Positions 13,887 to 25,900 of a DNA stretch of 64,000 nt are shown here, piece by piece. The DNA is from Setophaga petechia (Eukaryota > Chordata > Aves > Passeriformes > Parulidae). Where the stretch lies: positions 3,739,001 through 3,803,000 of the forward strand of contig JANCRA010000014.1 in NCBI GenBank assembly GCA_024362935.1, given 5' to 3'. Numbering within the stretch: position 1 is the first letter of the stretch; every line of letters begins with the position of its first letter. The notes beneath the pieces were generated by a model. It ran no database searches. It was not told where the DNA came from and saw only the letters and a list, made by a program, of their open reading frames with translations. Made by a program: the position numbers and the translations under genes.

Positions 13887-13949
13887 AAGCCCCAAGCTGA
13901 GCTGAACTGGGGCTCCTGAACCCACGGAGAAGGTCCCAGGTGAGGCTGG
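13887..13949 (+). repeat. 63-bp direct repeat, right flank of the LTR
   Basis: Right-hand partner of 13159-13221, beginning directly after the LTR's terminal CA. Confidence 0.9.
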
Positions 13950-15792
13950 GCAGGGCCACTGACACCTCGTGGTGCCCTCAGGTGCTCACAGCCAGAGCTG
14001 TGTTTTCATTTTCCAGGCAGCAGCTGAAGCAGATAGCAAGTTTTCCCTGAGGGGAAAAAAGAAAAAGAAGCAGTAGAATATTTCAAAAGAAATGTCTTAC
14101 TTGCCAAAGCCTTACAAGTTGCACCACAGAGGGTTCTGGTAGCTGGTTTTCATGGCCCTGGGTCATGGAGAGAGCTCTGTTCTTGCAGCAATCCTACCCA
14201 AGGCCAATCTGAGAGTGCTGTCAAAATGGAAAGAACAGAAGCATTTCCAGATAGGATTTTTAAAAGGAATTGATCCTGAGAAATGCTGACCATTTTCTGG
14301 CAGCTTGGAGCCTTCATCTTTCATCCACTCTCCCCCTCTGTGCTAACATCTCTATCTCAGGCTTCTTGAAATTTCTGAATCAGGAACTGAGCTGGTCCAC
14401 AAGGCTTTCATTGAATAGAAGAAAGTAGCTAGAATAATTTTAGCATGATTTTAGGGCTTGTATCAAATAAATCTGCATCAGATTGTGAAGAAGTTTATTA
14501 CAGGATCATACATTGAACAAGCACAGCAGGTTTAAGATCATTATTAAATATATAGAAGGAAAAGTTCATTTTCCAGCTCTCCTTTGTTTAAAAGAATAAA
14601 GTCTGTCCCCCTCTTTTTATGAAGCATGGCTAAACCCCCTTTATTTTAGTTTTCAATTGTTGTACTTGTCTAATGCATCCCTATTTAAAACTGGAGAATT
14701 GCTATAAAAATATTTCTATATTTGCATATAGAAATATCATCATGATTTTTGGTGGAAGTTCTTATCTACCCCTCTGTCTCCAAAGACATGATCCTGGGAA
14801 TCTGATACAGACAGAGGCTCTTTGGCAGCCCCATTCCTGGGGAGCTGAGGAGAAGGACTGACCAGCCAACTTTGAAGGCTTTTTATTTAGCTGAAAATTA
14901 AGTTCTTAAGGTGGCAAGGGATTTTCTGAAGCTTAATTCACTGGTAATGAGATTTAAATGGGTTTTTTTTAAGTCTTTTAAATAAATTTTAATGCTTCTG
15001 ACTCATGTTTTCCCTCCCTTAAGAGTATAATAGTTTATATTATGACCCTCAGTTCCCTGGGACTATACAGCTCATAGTGGTTTTTTATATATTGTCCCCT
15101 TCCTTGGGAATCTCTTACATATTGTTCTAAAATGTGTAATTAGGCAGACCTCTCTTTTTGTTTCTTCACTGCCTAAGAGGGTTTGATTCTCTCCTCAATT
15201 CTTATTTCAAACACAGAGAATCACAATTCCCTGTGCTCTTAAGGACAATTGCTGCTCAATTCTAACCTCACTGACATCATGACCTGTGCGTTTTGCTGGT
15301 TTAATGTCTAAAGGAGGCAAATCCTTAATGTCCAGAGGAATTTTACCTTTGTAAGCCTGAGCTGGAGCAGGATGGAGATGTTTAACAAAGGTCCTGACAC
15401 ACTTGAGAGTGCACTCTTTGGGCTCATGATGAGTTTTTTGCCACAGAGCTTTAAGAACAGGTCACGCTCAGTTCTGTGGCCTCAAAATTGCACAACCAAA
15501 TTTGTGTTGTTTCCTGCAGTGGTTTCAGAGCAAAAAATGCAGCAGGGCAGTGGTCCCTGAAGGTATCAGCAGCTTTCCAGGAGCCACAGCCTCCTCAGGA
15601 GGTGGGGCAGCTGCCCAGAAAATCAGATTTATTCCCTGCTGTGCACCAAGCCACACTTGTGTCACTTGTAGTCACACATGAATGAGTTGTTTCAGAGTTG
15701 TGCAAGCCTGGAGTTCCACAAACCCAGCACACCCCAGCAGGAAATATGGGAGCAACAGAGGAGAGGGATACAGTGGAAAGTGTAAGGTCATA
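13950..15792. other. Intergenic DNA, no gene seen
   Basis: Contains the second half of the inverted repeat (14342-14504). Otherwise no coding frame with a recognisable domain is seen. Confidence 0.55.
14342..14504 (-). repeat. Inverted-repeat partner of 9954-10101
   Basis: Its reverse complement aligns along its whole length with 9954-10101, with small indels and scattered substitutions. The arms are about 4.2 kb apart. Confidence 0.8.
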
Positions 15793-16008
15793 AACTGAGA
15801 GGAGATTCAAATTAGGTATTTGAAAAGACTTTATTCACTGGTTGGGAGGTCAGGCAGCCCAGGGAGATGTGGAGTCACCATCCCTGGAGATGTTTAGGTG
15901 CCTACATCTGGCATTTGTTGCTGTGGTTTAGGGTTACAATGGCAGCGCTGGGTGAACACTTGGACTGTATGATCCTAAAGGTCTCTTCCAATCTTGATGA
16001 TTCATGGA
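15793..16008 (+). mobile_element. CR1 LINE 3' end, + strand
   Basis: Matches the CR1 3' untranslated pattern: ggcagcccagggagatgtgg, agtcaccatccctggagatg, then ggactgtatgatcct and gtctcttccaatct, ending near gatgattcatgg. The element is 5'-truncated, as is usual. Confidence 0.8.
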
Positions 16009-16190
16009 ATTACAGAATCAATTCGGTTGGAAAGGACCTCTGAGGCTACCAAGTTCAACTTGTGACCGAACAGCAACTTCTCGACCAGGGAGGTGACTCC
16101 ACCGCCTCTCTGGGCAGCCCAAGCTTTCTGTGAGGAAATTCCTGGTAACGTGTAACCTGATCCTCCCCTGGCACAGCCTGGCACTGTGTC
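16003..16190 (-). mobile_element. CR1 LINE 3' end, - strand
   Basis: Reads as the reverse complement of a CR1 3' end: ttacagaatcaattcggttg, gaaaggacctctgagg, then ggtgactccaccgcctctct and gggcagccc. It meets the + strand CR1 tail to tail at about 16005 and lies just upstream of the MLYCD CpG island. Confidence 0.8.
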
Positions 16191-16219
16191 CGATATGGCT
16201 CTACGGTTCCAAAGTGCAT

Positions 16220-16980
16220 CCCGGTGAATTCCGAGGGCAGGGCGGTGCCGGGGGATCCCCGCGCCGTGAGGGGACAGCCCGTGACCTCTGATCGCCACAC
16301 TCAACATGGCGGCCGACACACCCCTCACACACCCCCAGCCCCGCCACGTTTTCCTCACTTTCCATTGGCTGGGTGCGCTGTTACTCTGCGGGCTCAGCCA
16401 ATCAGCGCGCGCGGAGCGGCGGGCGGGCGGTGCCGCGGCCTGCGGCGGTGAGCGGGATGAGGCGGCTGTGGCCGCTGCTCTGGGCCGCGCGGGGCCCGCG
16501 CCGCCTCTCGTCGGGCGCTTCCCCGGCCATGGAGGAGCTGCTGCGCCGCTCGGTGCCGCCGCTGCCGCCCTACGAGACCAAGGAGAAGGCGCCGCCGCCC
16601 GCCGAGCTGCGCGGCGCGGAGTTCGTGCGCTTCTACCGCGCGCTGGAGCCCGGGCCGCCCCGCGCCGAGCTCCTGAACTGCCTGGCCCGCGACTTCGGCG
16701 TGGAGCACGGGCGGGTGGCCGAGGCCGCCGCCAAGGTACTGCAGGCCCGAGAGCAGCGCAGGGAGCCCGGGGCGCTGCTGCAGGCCGAGGACCGGCTCCG
16801 CTACTACCTGAACCCCCAGTACCGAGGGCTCTTCCAGCAGCTGGGCCGCCTGGAGGGCGGGCTGCGCTTCCTCGTGGAGCTCAGGGCCGACCTGATGGAG
16901 GGGCTGGCGAGCAAGGCCGTGGATGGGCCCCACGTCAAGGTGAGAGCCGGCCTGGGTTGGGTGGGAATTTGGGGGATGTG
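16220..16980 (+). promoter_or_regulatory. MLYCD: CpG-island promoter of MLYCD
   Basis: GC and CpG content rise sharply from about 16220 and fall again inside intron 1. Upstream of the start codon are an inverted CCAAT box (ATTGG, 16364-16368), a direct CCAAT box (16398-16402), a GC/Sp1-type box (16421-16430) and a YY1-like ATGGCGGC at 16305-16312. No TATA box is seen. This fits a dispersed housekeeping-type promoter, with transcription probably starting around 16400-16450; the exact start is inferred. Confidence 0.75.
16457..16939 (+). CDS. MLYCD: MLYCD exon 1: targeting sequence and N-terminal domain
   Basis: This exon encodes residues 1-161 and ends on a complete Lys codon before the donor gtgaga at 16940. 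Residues 1-24 look like a mitochondrial presequence, with Arg at 2, 3, 12, 15 and 16 and Trp/Leu between them. A second in-frame ATG at 16529 (residue 25) has G at -3 and G at +4, and starts [11 protein letters not shown], which matches the alternative cytosolic/peroxisomal start known for mammalian MLYCD. The rest is the helical oligomerisation domain, including [19 protein letters not shown] and [10 protein letters not shown]. It is very GC-rich, unlike the AT-rich surroundings, because it lies in the CpG island. Confidence 0.95.
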
Positions 16981-19900
16981 GTTTGGGGCTTCCTGCTCGT
17001 GGTGCTGCTCCTGGAGCTGCTTTAGGCTGGGAGGCAGTGCCGCGAAGCCAGGTCACTGTTGGGGCTTTATGGGCCCTCAGTTCAGGAGGGGAGTGGGTTC
17101 AGGGGAGGACATTGCTGGGGTGGGTTTAGGAAGGGCATTGCAGTGGGTTCAGGGGAGGACATTGGAGTGGGTTCAGGATGGACATTGGAGTGGGTGCAGG
17201 ATGGACATTGCAGTGGGTTTAGGAAGGACATTGCAGTGGGTTCAGGGGAGGACATTGCTGGGGTGGGTTCAGGGAGGACATTGGAGTGGGTTCAGGGGAG
17301 GACATTGGGGTGGGTTCAGGGGAGGATATTGCTGGGGTGGGTTTAGGAAGGACATTGGGGTGGGTTCAGGGAGGACATTGCTGGGATGGGTTCAGGGAGG
17401 ACATTGGAGTGGGTTCAGGGGATGGGCAGGGTCTAGAGGCCAGGTCTGATGAAGAGCAGGTGAGGGAGCTGGGAAGGGGCTCAACCTGGAGAAAATGAGG
17501 CTCAGAGGGACCTTGTGGCTCTGCACAGCTCCTGGCAGGAGGGGACAGTGGGATCAGGCTCTGCTCCCAGGGAACAGGGACAGGAGGAGAGGGAACGGCC
17601 TCAGGCTGGGCCAGGCAGGCTCAGCTTAGACATAAACAAGAATTTCTTCGTGTGAAGGGTGATTAAACATTGAACAGACCAGAGAGGTGGTGCAGTCCCC
17701 ATCTTTGGAGATATTCAAGAAACCACTGCTGATGGCACTTAGTGCCATGGTCTGGTTGGCAGGGTGGTGATGGTCAAGGGCTGGACCCGATGGAGTTTTG
17801 CAGCAGAAATGATTCCATGGTTCTGTGGAGGGACACGAGTGTCCCCAGGCCATGGCAGCAGTGGGAGCTGCCTGTGCTGGCACTCAGGAAGGAGGTGGCC
17901 CCTGCTGTGAAGCAATAGAGTGGCCCTGGGAAGTGCTGGCACACCAAACATTGTTTTAAAAGTTAATTTACAGCAGAGCTGGGCTTGATTATTTTTCATG
18001 ATGCTGTTTCAATTTTTGTCCTCTCTCTCTTATGTTCTTTTCATGTGTTCTGTTCCTTCTGTTCACCACAGGACACTGATTTTCCACTGTCCTTATAAAC
18101 AGTTGAATTTCTGATGAGCTTTTGCAGTCCACAGAGTGAAATTTGCTGCAGGTCTGTTTCGTGGGTGCAGCTCTTCCTCCTTCTGTTCAGAACCCTCTCA
18201 CCTGCAACATTTTACTTTTCCTGTGCCAGCATTTTCCTCTTGAGATTTGTTACATTTTGCTTGCTTACTTCACTTTGCTTATTTCAGCCCTTGAAATACG
18301 ACTCTGGTGAAAAATTGACAACATTATGACCTCAGGTGGCAAATCATCCAACGATTGCTTTTAAAACATTCTTCATCTTTCCATGGGATTTAGAAAAAGT
18401 CAGTGAAAAGTTCGAGTTGCTGGCAAAAGATAATTAAGAAGAGAGCAATTTTGTCAAATATAAATCTATAAATCTCCTTCCATAATTAAGCAGTGCTTGG
18501 AGTGTATTTGTAATCTTGGTCTTGTGTTGATCTACTTGAAAAATAAAGAAGCACCATCATTGTTAAAAGTTTGTCCATAAAAAAGTGTTTGGTGTTTGCC
18601 TATCAAAAGTCCTGTGCAGCCATTTCATTAGTGCAGAGTTGATTTCAATTCTAACATAAAGACAAATGTGCAACAAGAGTTTTATAACCTCTGTGTCTTT
18701 GTGTCTGCACTGACAAGGAAATGTGGGAATAAAATTAAATGGATCTCCTTGATGCTGGTGGAGAACTACAGAATGCATTATGTGGCCTCCTGGGATTTTG
18801 GTTTTGCTCAAACTGTCTCAAATATTTCTCAGTCAGTCCTTAGTTTTTACTTTGTAATTTGAAAGACCTATTAAAACTGGGATTGCCCATTGCTGTGTTG
18901 TAAATGTGAAATATTTTTCTATTTTCTCAGCACTATCAGCATAAAAGCAGCTCAGGCTGCTCAGATATTGGGTGATGAATGATTTCTATTTTGTGTTTGT
19001 TCAACAGATTGCAGTAAAATATCATCTTTAAGGGATTAAGTCACTTGAAAGTGCTTGAGCACAATTTACTCATTGTACAAATGTGCAGAAATAGGGGGAA
19101 AAAAAGAAATAATGATTTTAATTTTCAGATGTCCAGTAATACAAACCACAAGAGCCAGGAGAGATTTCAGCAGTGCCATTATCACTGCAGTAATTACTAT
19201 TAGCAATAAAAAAGCAGAAACCAGTCCCCTTTAATTGGTGTCACTACTGAATCCTGTTTTGCTGCTGGGGATTTTCTTCCAGTATCTCACCAGGGATATT
19301 CTCTTTGTAGATTCTGAAGGTAATTTGTGGGGAAAAAGAAAAAAAACAACAGAAACCCCCTGAAACCCCACCCAAAACAAACCAAACCAACCCCCCCAGC
19401 ACAGACACCTTCAAATATTTGGCAATATTTTAGAGTAGATCTGTAAGTCCAAAATTAAATAAACCAAGCTGAAAACTTCAAACATTCAAAAAACATGGGA
19501 AAACTCATCTCTTGTGAAGGATATTTTATTTAGTAGTTTGAGAGGGAAAGTGAAATAGTTCCCTCATCAGAGAAGTATTCCTTCATAATAAAAAATAATT
19601 AATTGGAGGTTTTCATAAGAGTTTTCTCATTTGTTGCCCCAGAAATAGGTACTTGATGTGAAGATTTAAAAGGCTGTAATTTGCTGTCTCGTAGCAAGAA
19701 CATGGAACAAGGAAAAAAAATAACCACAATTTATTAGACTTGGCTACCAGAAATTGAAGTATAGCTGGTAATTTGAAATACTAATCTGAGTATGTCTTAT
19801 TGCTCAAATTTAAGACTGGGTTGCTGAATAATGAATGTGTTTGCTTTTCTTTTTAATGAAGTGTTGCAGATGTAATTTTTATGACTAAAAAGGCCTCTGA

Positions 19901-22900
19901 AATGAAAATAAGAATTTACATAGCACTAAATTTCCAAAATAAGAGAACCTGCCAGTAAATCTGCAAAATAAGAGCCCCAAACTTGAGCCTGGCCTTGATG
20001 GAGTGAAGCTGTCCTGTGCAGTGAGATATTAAATGAAATATCTTGTTTAGATGCCTGAGATAAACACAATTTTGGATAGTGAAAACTTCGATGCCTTTTT
20101 GCACTGCAAGTTTTGTCAGCCCAGAATCCTGGAAGGGTTTGGGTGGGAAAGGAGCTCAGAGCCCACCCAGTGCCACCCTGCCCTGGGCAGGGCCACCTCC
20201 CACTGTGCCAGGGTGCCCCAAGCCCTGCCCAGCCCGGCCTGGGGCACTCCAGGGATGGGAGCCCTGAGCCTCTCTGGGGAACCTCTCCAGGGCCTCCTTG
20301 TCACAGGCACATTTTATGAAAATCCTTTCCTCAGGATCTTTTCTCCTGAGAAGCTGAGAGGCCTCAGAAATGAAATGTAAACATTGGTTATCTGCTGCTG
20401 TGGAATGCAACAGGTGCATCTGGGATTGGTCTCATGGGGTTGTTTCTAATTAATGCCAATCACAGTCAGCTGGCTCAGACTCTCTGCTCAGTCACAAGAT
20501 TTTATTATCATTCCATTCTTTTCCTTTCAAGCCTTCTGATGAAATCCTTTCTTCTATTCTTTTAGTATAGTTTTCATATAATATATATCATAAAATAATA
20601 AATCAGCCTTCTAAAACATGGAGTCAAGATTCTCATCTCTTCCCTCATCCTGGGCCCCCTGTGAACAGCACCACACCCACCCTCTGAGGAGCAATTTATT
20701 CCAAACATCCCATCTGAACCTGCTCTCTTTCAGCCTGGAGCCATCCCTGTGTCCTGCTCTCCAGGCCCAGCTGGGGCTGGACTCAGTGCTGCTGGCAGAT
20801 CCCTCCCACTGGAGCCATTCAAATTCCTGCACAGGAATTATATTATATATATTATATACAGGAATTATATATATATAATATATATTATATATATATTATA
20901 TATATTATATATATATAATATATTATATATATTATATACAGGAATTCCTGCCCTGTTGTTGTATAAAACTTCATTATTCACAACTGACAGTTGTTTGACT
21001 TGTAATTCCCCAACAATATCAACAATATTTCTTTCCCCCCAAATCATTACTGAAAGCACTTGTGCTTCTTCTTTGCTTACAGCTGCATTGCTGCAGCAGC
21101 TCTGGAATGAAAACAGCCATTGGCATCCCCTCCTGACCCTTCAGAGGAGCAGAACTCCTGGCTCCAGTGCTTCCCACTGGCCATTTTCCCTGCAGGATGA
21201 GTGTGCTGAGCTCCAGTGAGCCTGGTGATGCAGGAGCTGCAGAGCAGAGTGGGAATGCTGCCATCCTGCACTGCAGCTGAGCTGCTGCTCAAAATGCACA
21301 TGGATGGCAGGAGAGCCTGAGGAATCTGTTCCTTTGCCCCCAGGTCTCACAACTCCAGCTCGTTTTTCTGGTTTACAGTGAGCCCCTACAAAAGAAATCA
21401 AACCAAACAATCCTGGAGTGCCTGGAGACTTCCACTACACTGTGGGATATCTGACCAAAGTGATTTATGGTTATTATCTAAAAACTTCAGAGCTGTGCAG
21501 AAAGAAGGATTCACAAGGGAGGTACCTTAAGGTCAGAATAAACAAACCAATCAGAATAAATTTGTTTAGAAAAAAGGTATTAAAAAAAATCACAGAGGAC
21601 AGAATTGCTCTATGCAGATGAATGGCTGTTTCTTTTGGGTTTGAAGTTATTTTTTCTAGTGTGTTAAGGAATAAACCTGTTCTTTTATTTAGTCTTGGAA
21701 TACTTGTAGCAGTTACTTTGGCCAGCAGAAACCTGCTCTGATATCTGTCTTTTGAGAAGTGCCTCTGTAACTTTCATCATGATTAGGTTATAATAGGAAA
21801 TATTTTTTACTTTTTATGATAGTCCTGAGACTACATCTGAACTTAGGAAAAATGTTTTAGGTTTTCTGATTAGATTTATATATTTTTTTCAGTTGTTTTT
21901 CTTTAATGTAGCAAGCTACAGTACATTGGAACTTAATTTTTATCCCTTCTATGTGCAGCAGTAGCTATTTAATAAAAGTTGGAATGGAAGATGAGGAGTT
22001 TTTGTTTTGAAGGACATGGTTTTTAAGTTAGTTTCAGGTAAGCCCAGGTTCTGATCAGGCTGTTGGTAAGTTGGTATCACACTGTGTCCTGTGTACAAGG
22101 CAAATGGAAGAAAGCAGAACAAGCTCTGGAATCTCTTTTAGGGATATTTGTGCTGTGCTGAGTTCAAGAATACTTTTTAAATTCAAATAAATTTAGACAG
22201 GAAATCTTTAATAATACAGGCAGCAGGAAACTGGTAGGGAATAGAAAAATCACTATTCCAGTGAATTACTGTTACAATGAAAGGCTTTGACACTGCAGTT
22301 GGGTTTCATCTCATACTGCTCCAAAGCTGGTTTGATTTTCCAGTTCTATTGTCTTATGCTCCTGGGTTTTATTTTTCTTGCTCAAATATTTTCATGTTTT
22401 TAGAGAAGAAAAATTCTGTCTGCATCCTACTGAAAGATATTTCCTTGATACTGAAATCTGAGCTACTGTGAGACTGCAGCCTGTGGTCAGATCTGCTCAA
22501 AACCTTCCACCCATTGTCTGCTGTTTGTCCACAGTGTTTTACCTGATCTCCCCTGTCCCTGCTTGCACCAGAGACAATCCCTTCAGGGATTTTCCTGATT
22601 CAGTCCTGGACTATTTTGTGGTTAATCTTCTATAGCAGATCCATAGAGTTTCCTTTAAGCTCCCAGTGTTGTATTTGGAGTCAGTCAAGGTTATCCTCAC
22701 TCACATTTCCATGTTCCACCTTTCTTATTCAGCAGCTCATCCCATCTTTGTTCTGATACAGGAAATGAATGGAGTTCTCAAGAACATGCTCTCAGCTCAT
22801 TCCTTTGTTCTGGTGCAGGAAATGAATGGAGTTCTCAAGAACATGCTCTCAGCTCATCCCATCTCTGTTCTGGTGCAGGAAATGAATGGAGCTCTCAAGA

Positions 22901-25900
22901 ACATGCTCTGAGCTCATTCCTTTGTTCTGATACAGGAAATGGAGTTCTCAAGAACATGCTCTGAGCTCATCCCATCTCTGTTCTGATACAGGAAATGAAT
23001 GGGGTTCTCAAGAACATGCTCTCAGCTGATCCCATCTCTGTTCTGGTGCAGGAAATGAATGGAGCTCTCAAGAACATGCTCTGAGCTCATCCCTTTTTTC
23101 TGATACAGGAAATGAATGGGGTTCTCAAGAACATGCTCTCAGAGTGGTTCTGCACAGGATTCCTCAACCTGGAGCGGGTCACGTGGCAGTCACCTTGTGA
23201 AGTGCTCCAGAAAATTAGTGAGTAAGTGCTAAAGGCTCCTTGAGGAGGAGGTGATGGGATGCTTGGGACTGCAGAGATTCTCTGTTTTCAAGACTCTGCT
23301 TTTCTGAGCTGAAGGCAAAGTATAATTATGAAATATTTGCATTAATGTGCTGTAGAGCCCAATTTAAAAACGGATTGAAGTGAAGAGTAAAGGGATCATT
23401 TGTGCCATGATTTGACCCTGTAGCTCCCACACTGCATTGGTAGAATGCTGTCTTTCCTTCCAACTTCCTCAGTTACTCTTCCCACATTCCCAGAGTGGTT
23501 TTTGGGTGGTGGTTTTGGGCAGTGGTTTTGGCTGGTGAGGTGCACAGGATCACCTGTAAACTACATGTGAAGAGAGCACCTTGATTTTTATACAGTGTGC
23601 TCTACAACATTAATCCTGAATCTGTAACATTGATTTCTGAATCTGTAACATTGATTTCTTGAATGTGTAACATTGATTTCTGAATCTGTAACATTGATTC
23701 TTGAATGTGTAACACTGATTTCTGAATCTGTAACATTGATTTCTGAATCTGTAACATTGATTTCTGAACCTACAGCATTGATTTCTGAATCTGTAACATT
23801 GATTTCTTGAATGTGTAACATTGATTTCTGAATCTGTAACATTGATTCTTGAATGTGTAACACTGATTTCTGAATCTGTAACATTGATTTCTGAATCTGT
23901 AACATTGATTTCTGAACCTACAGCATTGATTTCTGAATCTGTAACATTGATTTCTGAACCTACAGCATTGATTTCTGAATGTGTAACATTGATTTCTGAA
24001 CCTACAGCACTGATTTCTGAATCTGTAACATTGATTTCTGAATTTGTAACACTGATTTCTGAATCTGTAACATTGATTTCTGGATTTCTGTCAAATAGTC
24101 AAAGTTGTGAAGAATTTGAAAATTACTACATTATGTGGTGGGCCACCTTATTATATAAAATCTTGAAGAAAAAAATAATCTCTAGAATGTTCTAAAAGTA
24201 CTTTAGTTACATGTTGATGAGACAAAGAGAAGTCGTACAAGCTGAATATTCCAAATAAAAATAATTAGTAATATTTAATTACTCTTTGAGGTCATTTGGC
24301 AAACACACCAGTGAGTGGGTGTGCTGTATTCCTTTACAATCCACTTTGGCACAGCTTGCTGACAATTTTGCATTATTCACAGCCTGATTCTTGATTTTTG
24401 ATTGGAAAGTTTTGTCTCTGACATCAGAGGGAAAAGCACTGAGCTTGTGGGGCAGCTGAACTCTATTTTAAATGAAATAATAATAACAATGATAATAACA
24501 ATGATAATAATTATAATGATAATAAATTAATGATAATAACAATTTTATTTTTAAATTCTCTCCTTGAGTTCTGAAGCTGTGCACCCTGTCAGAAACTGGG
24601 TTGATATGAAGAGGAGAGTTGGGGCCTACAGAAGGTGCTACTTCTTCTCTCACTGTGCCATCCCAGGGGAGCCACTGATTGTCCTGCACGTGGCACTGAC
24701 CAGTGACATCTCCAGCAGCATCCAGGTACAGCCACTGAGGCATTTAGTGCACAGCAAAGTGCTCAAACTGCAGTGTGATTATTTAAAAATCCACAATTCC
24801 TTATAATTACACAATATTTTCTTTTGTTTCATCTTTTAAGAGATGAGAGAATTAGCTCGTAAAAATTCCAGGGATATTTTGTCTGGTGTATTATGTAAAT
24901 TGAAATTTTGAGGGTTTGCTCAAGAGCAAGAAGAATAAGAAAAGATAAGAAATATATAGAGAAAATGAGACTAAAATTTCAAAGTGGTTGCAATTACTTC
25001 TGAAAACTTTAAACCATATTACAGTTTTCTCTGCACTTACTAATGAATAAGCAGCTCTTCCTAGGTTTTTATCAGATTTTTATTGTTAATGAATAAAACA
25101 GTGGGGAAACTGTTAATACCTTTAAAAGTTAAAAAGAAAAACCTCCCCATAATGCTGATAATAACTATTATTAACATTTTTTATTTTTAATCCTGATTTT
25201 CCCAGGCCATAGTGAAAGAAGTGCCACCTCTAGAGACAGAAGATCCAGAGAAAATCACAACAGCAATTTTCTACTCCATCAGCTTGACTCAGCAGGGCCT
25301 GCAGGGGGTGGAACTTGGGACTCACCTCATCAAAAGAGTGGTCAAGGAGCTGCAGGTGGGTGTGCCAGGGGGGCTCAGGGTCTGTTTGCTCAGCATGGTT
25401 TAGTTCCCAGATCACATCACTGCTCAGCCCAGGGGCTGCTGGGGCTTCCCCTGCACTTGGAACTTCCTCCCTGAGCAGCCTGTGGAGATAAGGAGAGCTG
25501 GAAGGGCAGTTCCTGGAAGGGCATTTCCAGGGCATTTCCAGGGCATTTCCTGGAAGGGCATTTCTGGAAGAGCATTTCCTGAAAGCAGTTCCTGGAAGGG
25601 CATTTCCTGAAAGGGCATTTCCTATAACAGAAGGGCATTCCTGGAAGAGCATGTCCTGGAAGGGCATGTCCTAGAAGGGCATTTCCTGAAAGGGCATTTC
25701 TGGAAGAGCATTTCTGGAAGGGCATTTCCTGGAAGAGCATTTCCTGGAAGAGCATTTCCTGGAAGGGCATTTCCTGGAAGAGCATTTCCTGGAAGAGCAT
25801 TTCCTGGAAGGGCATTTCCAGGGCAGTTCCTGGAAGGGCATTTCTGGAAGGGCATTTCCTGGAAGAGCATTTCTGGAAGAGCATTTCCTGAAAGGACATT

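Noticed and set aside
16373..16456. Upstream in-frame ATG giving a 28-residue N-terminal extension of MLYCD
   Set aside because: It overlaps the CCAAT and GC boxes, so it is probably upstream of the transcription start, and mammalian MLYCD begins at the position matching 16457.
16306..17056. Long frames (239 residues +, 220 residues -) over MLYCD exon 1
   Set aside because: Shadows caused by GC-rich, stop-poor CpG-island sequence; the MLYCD frame is the one supported by homology and splicing.
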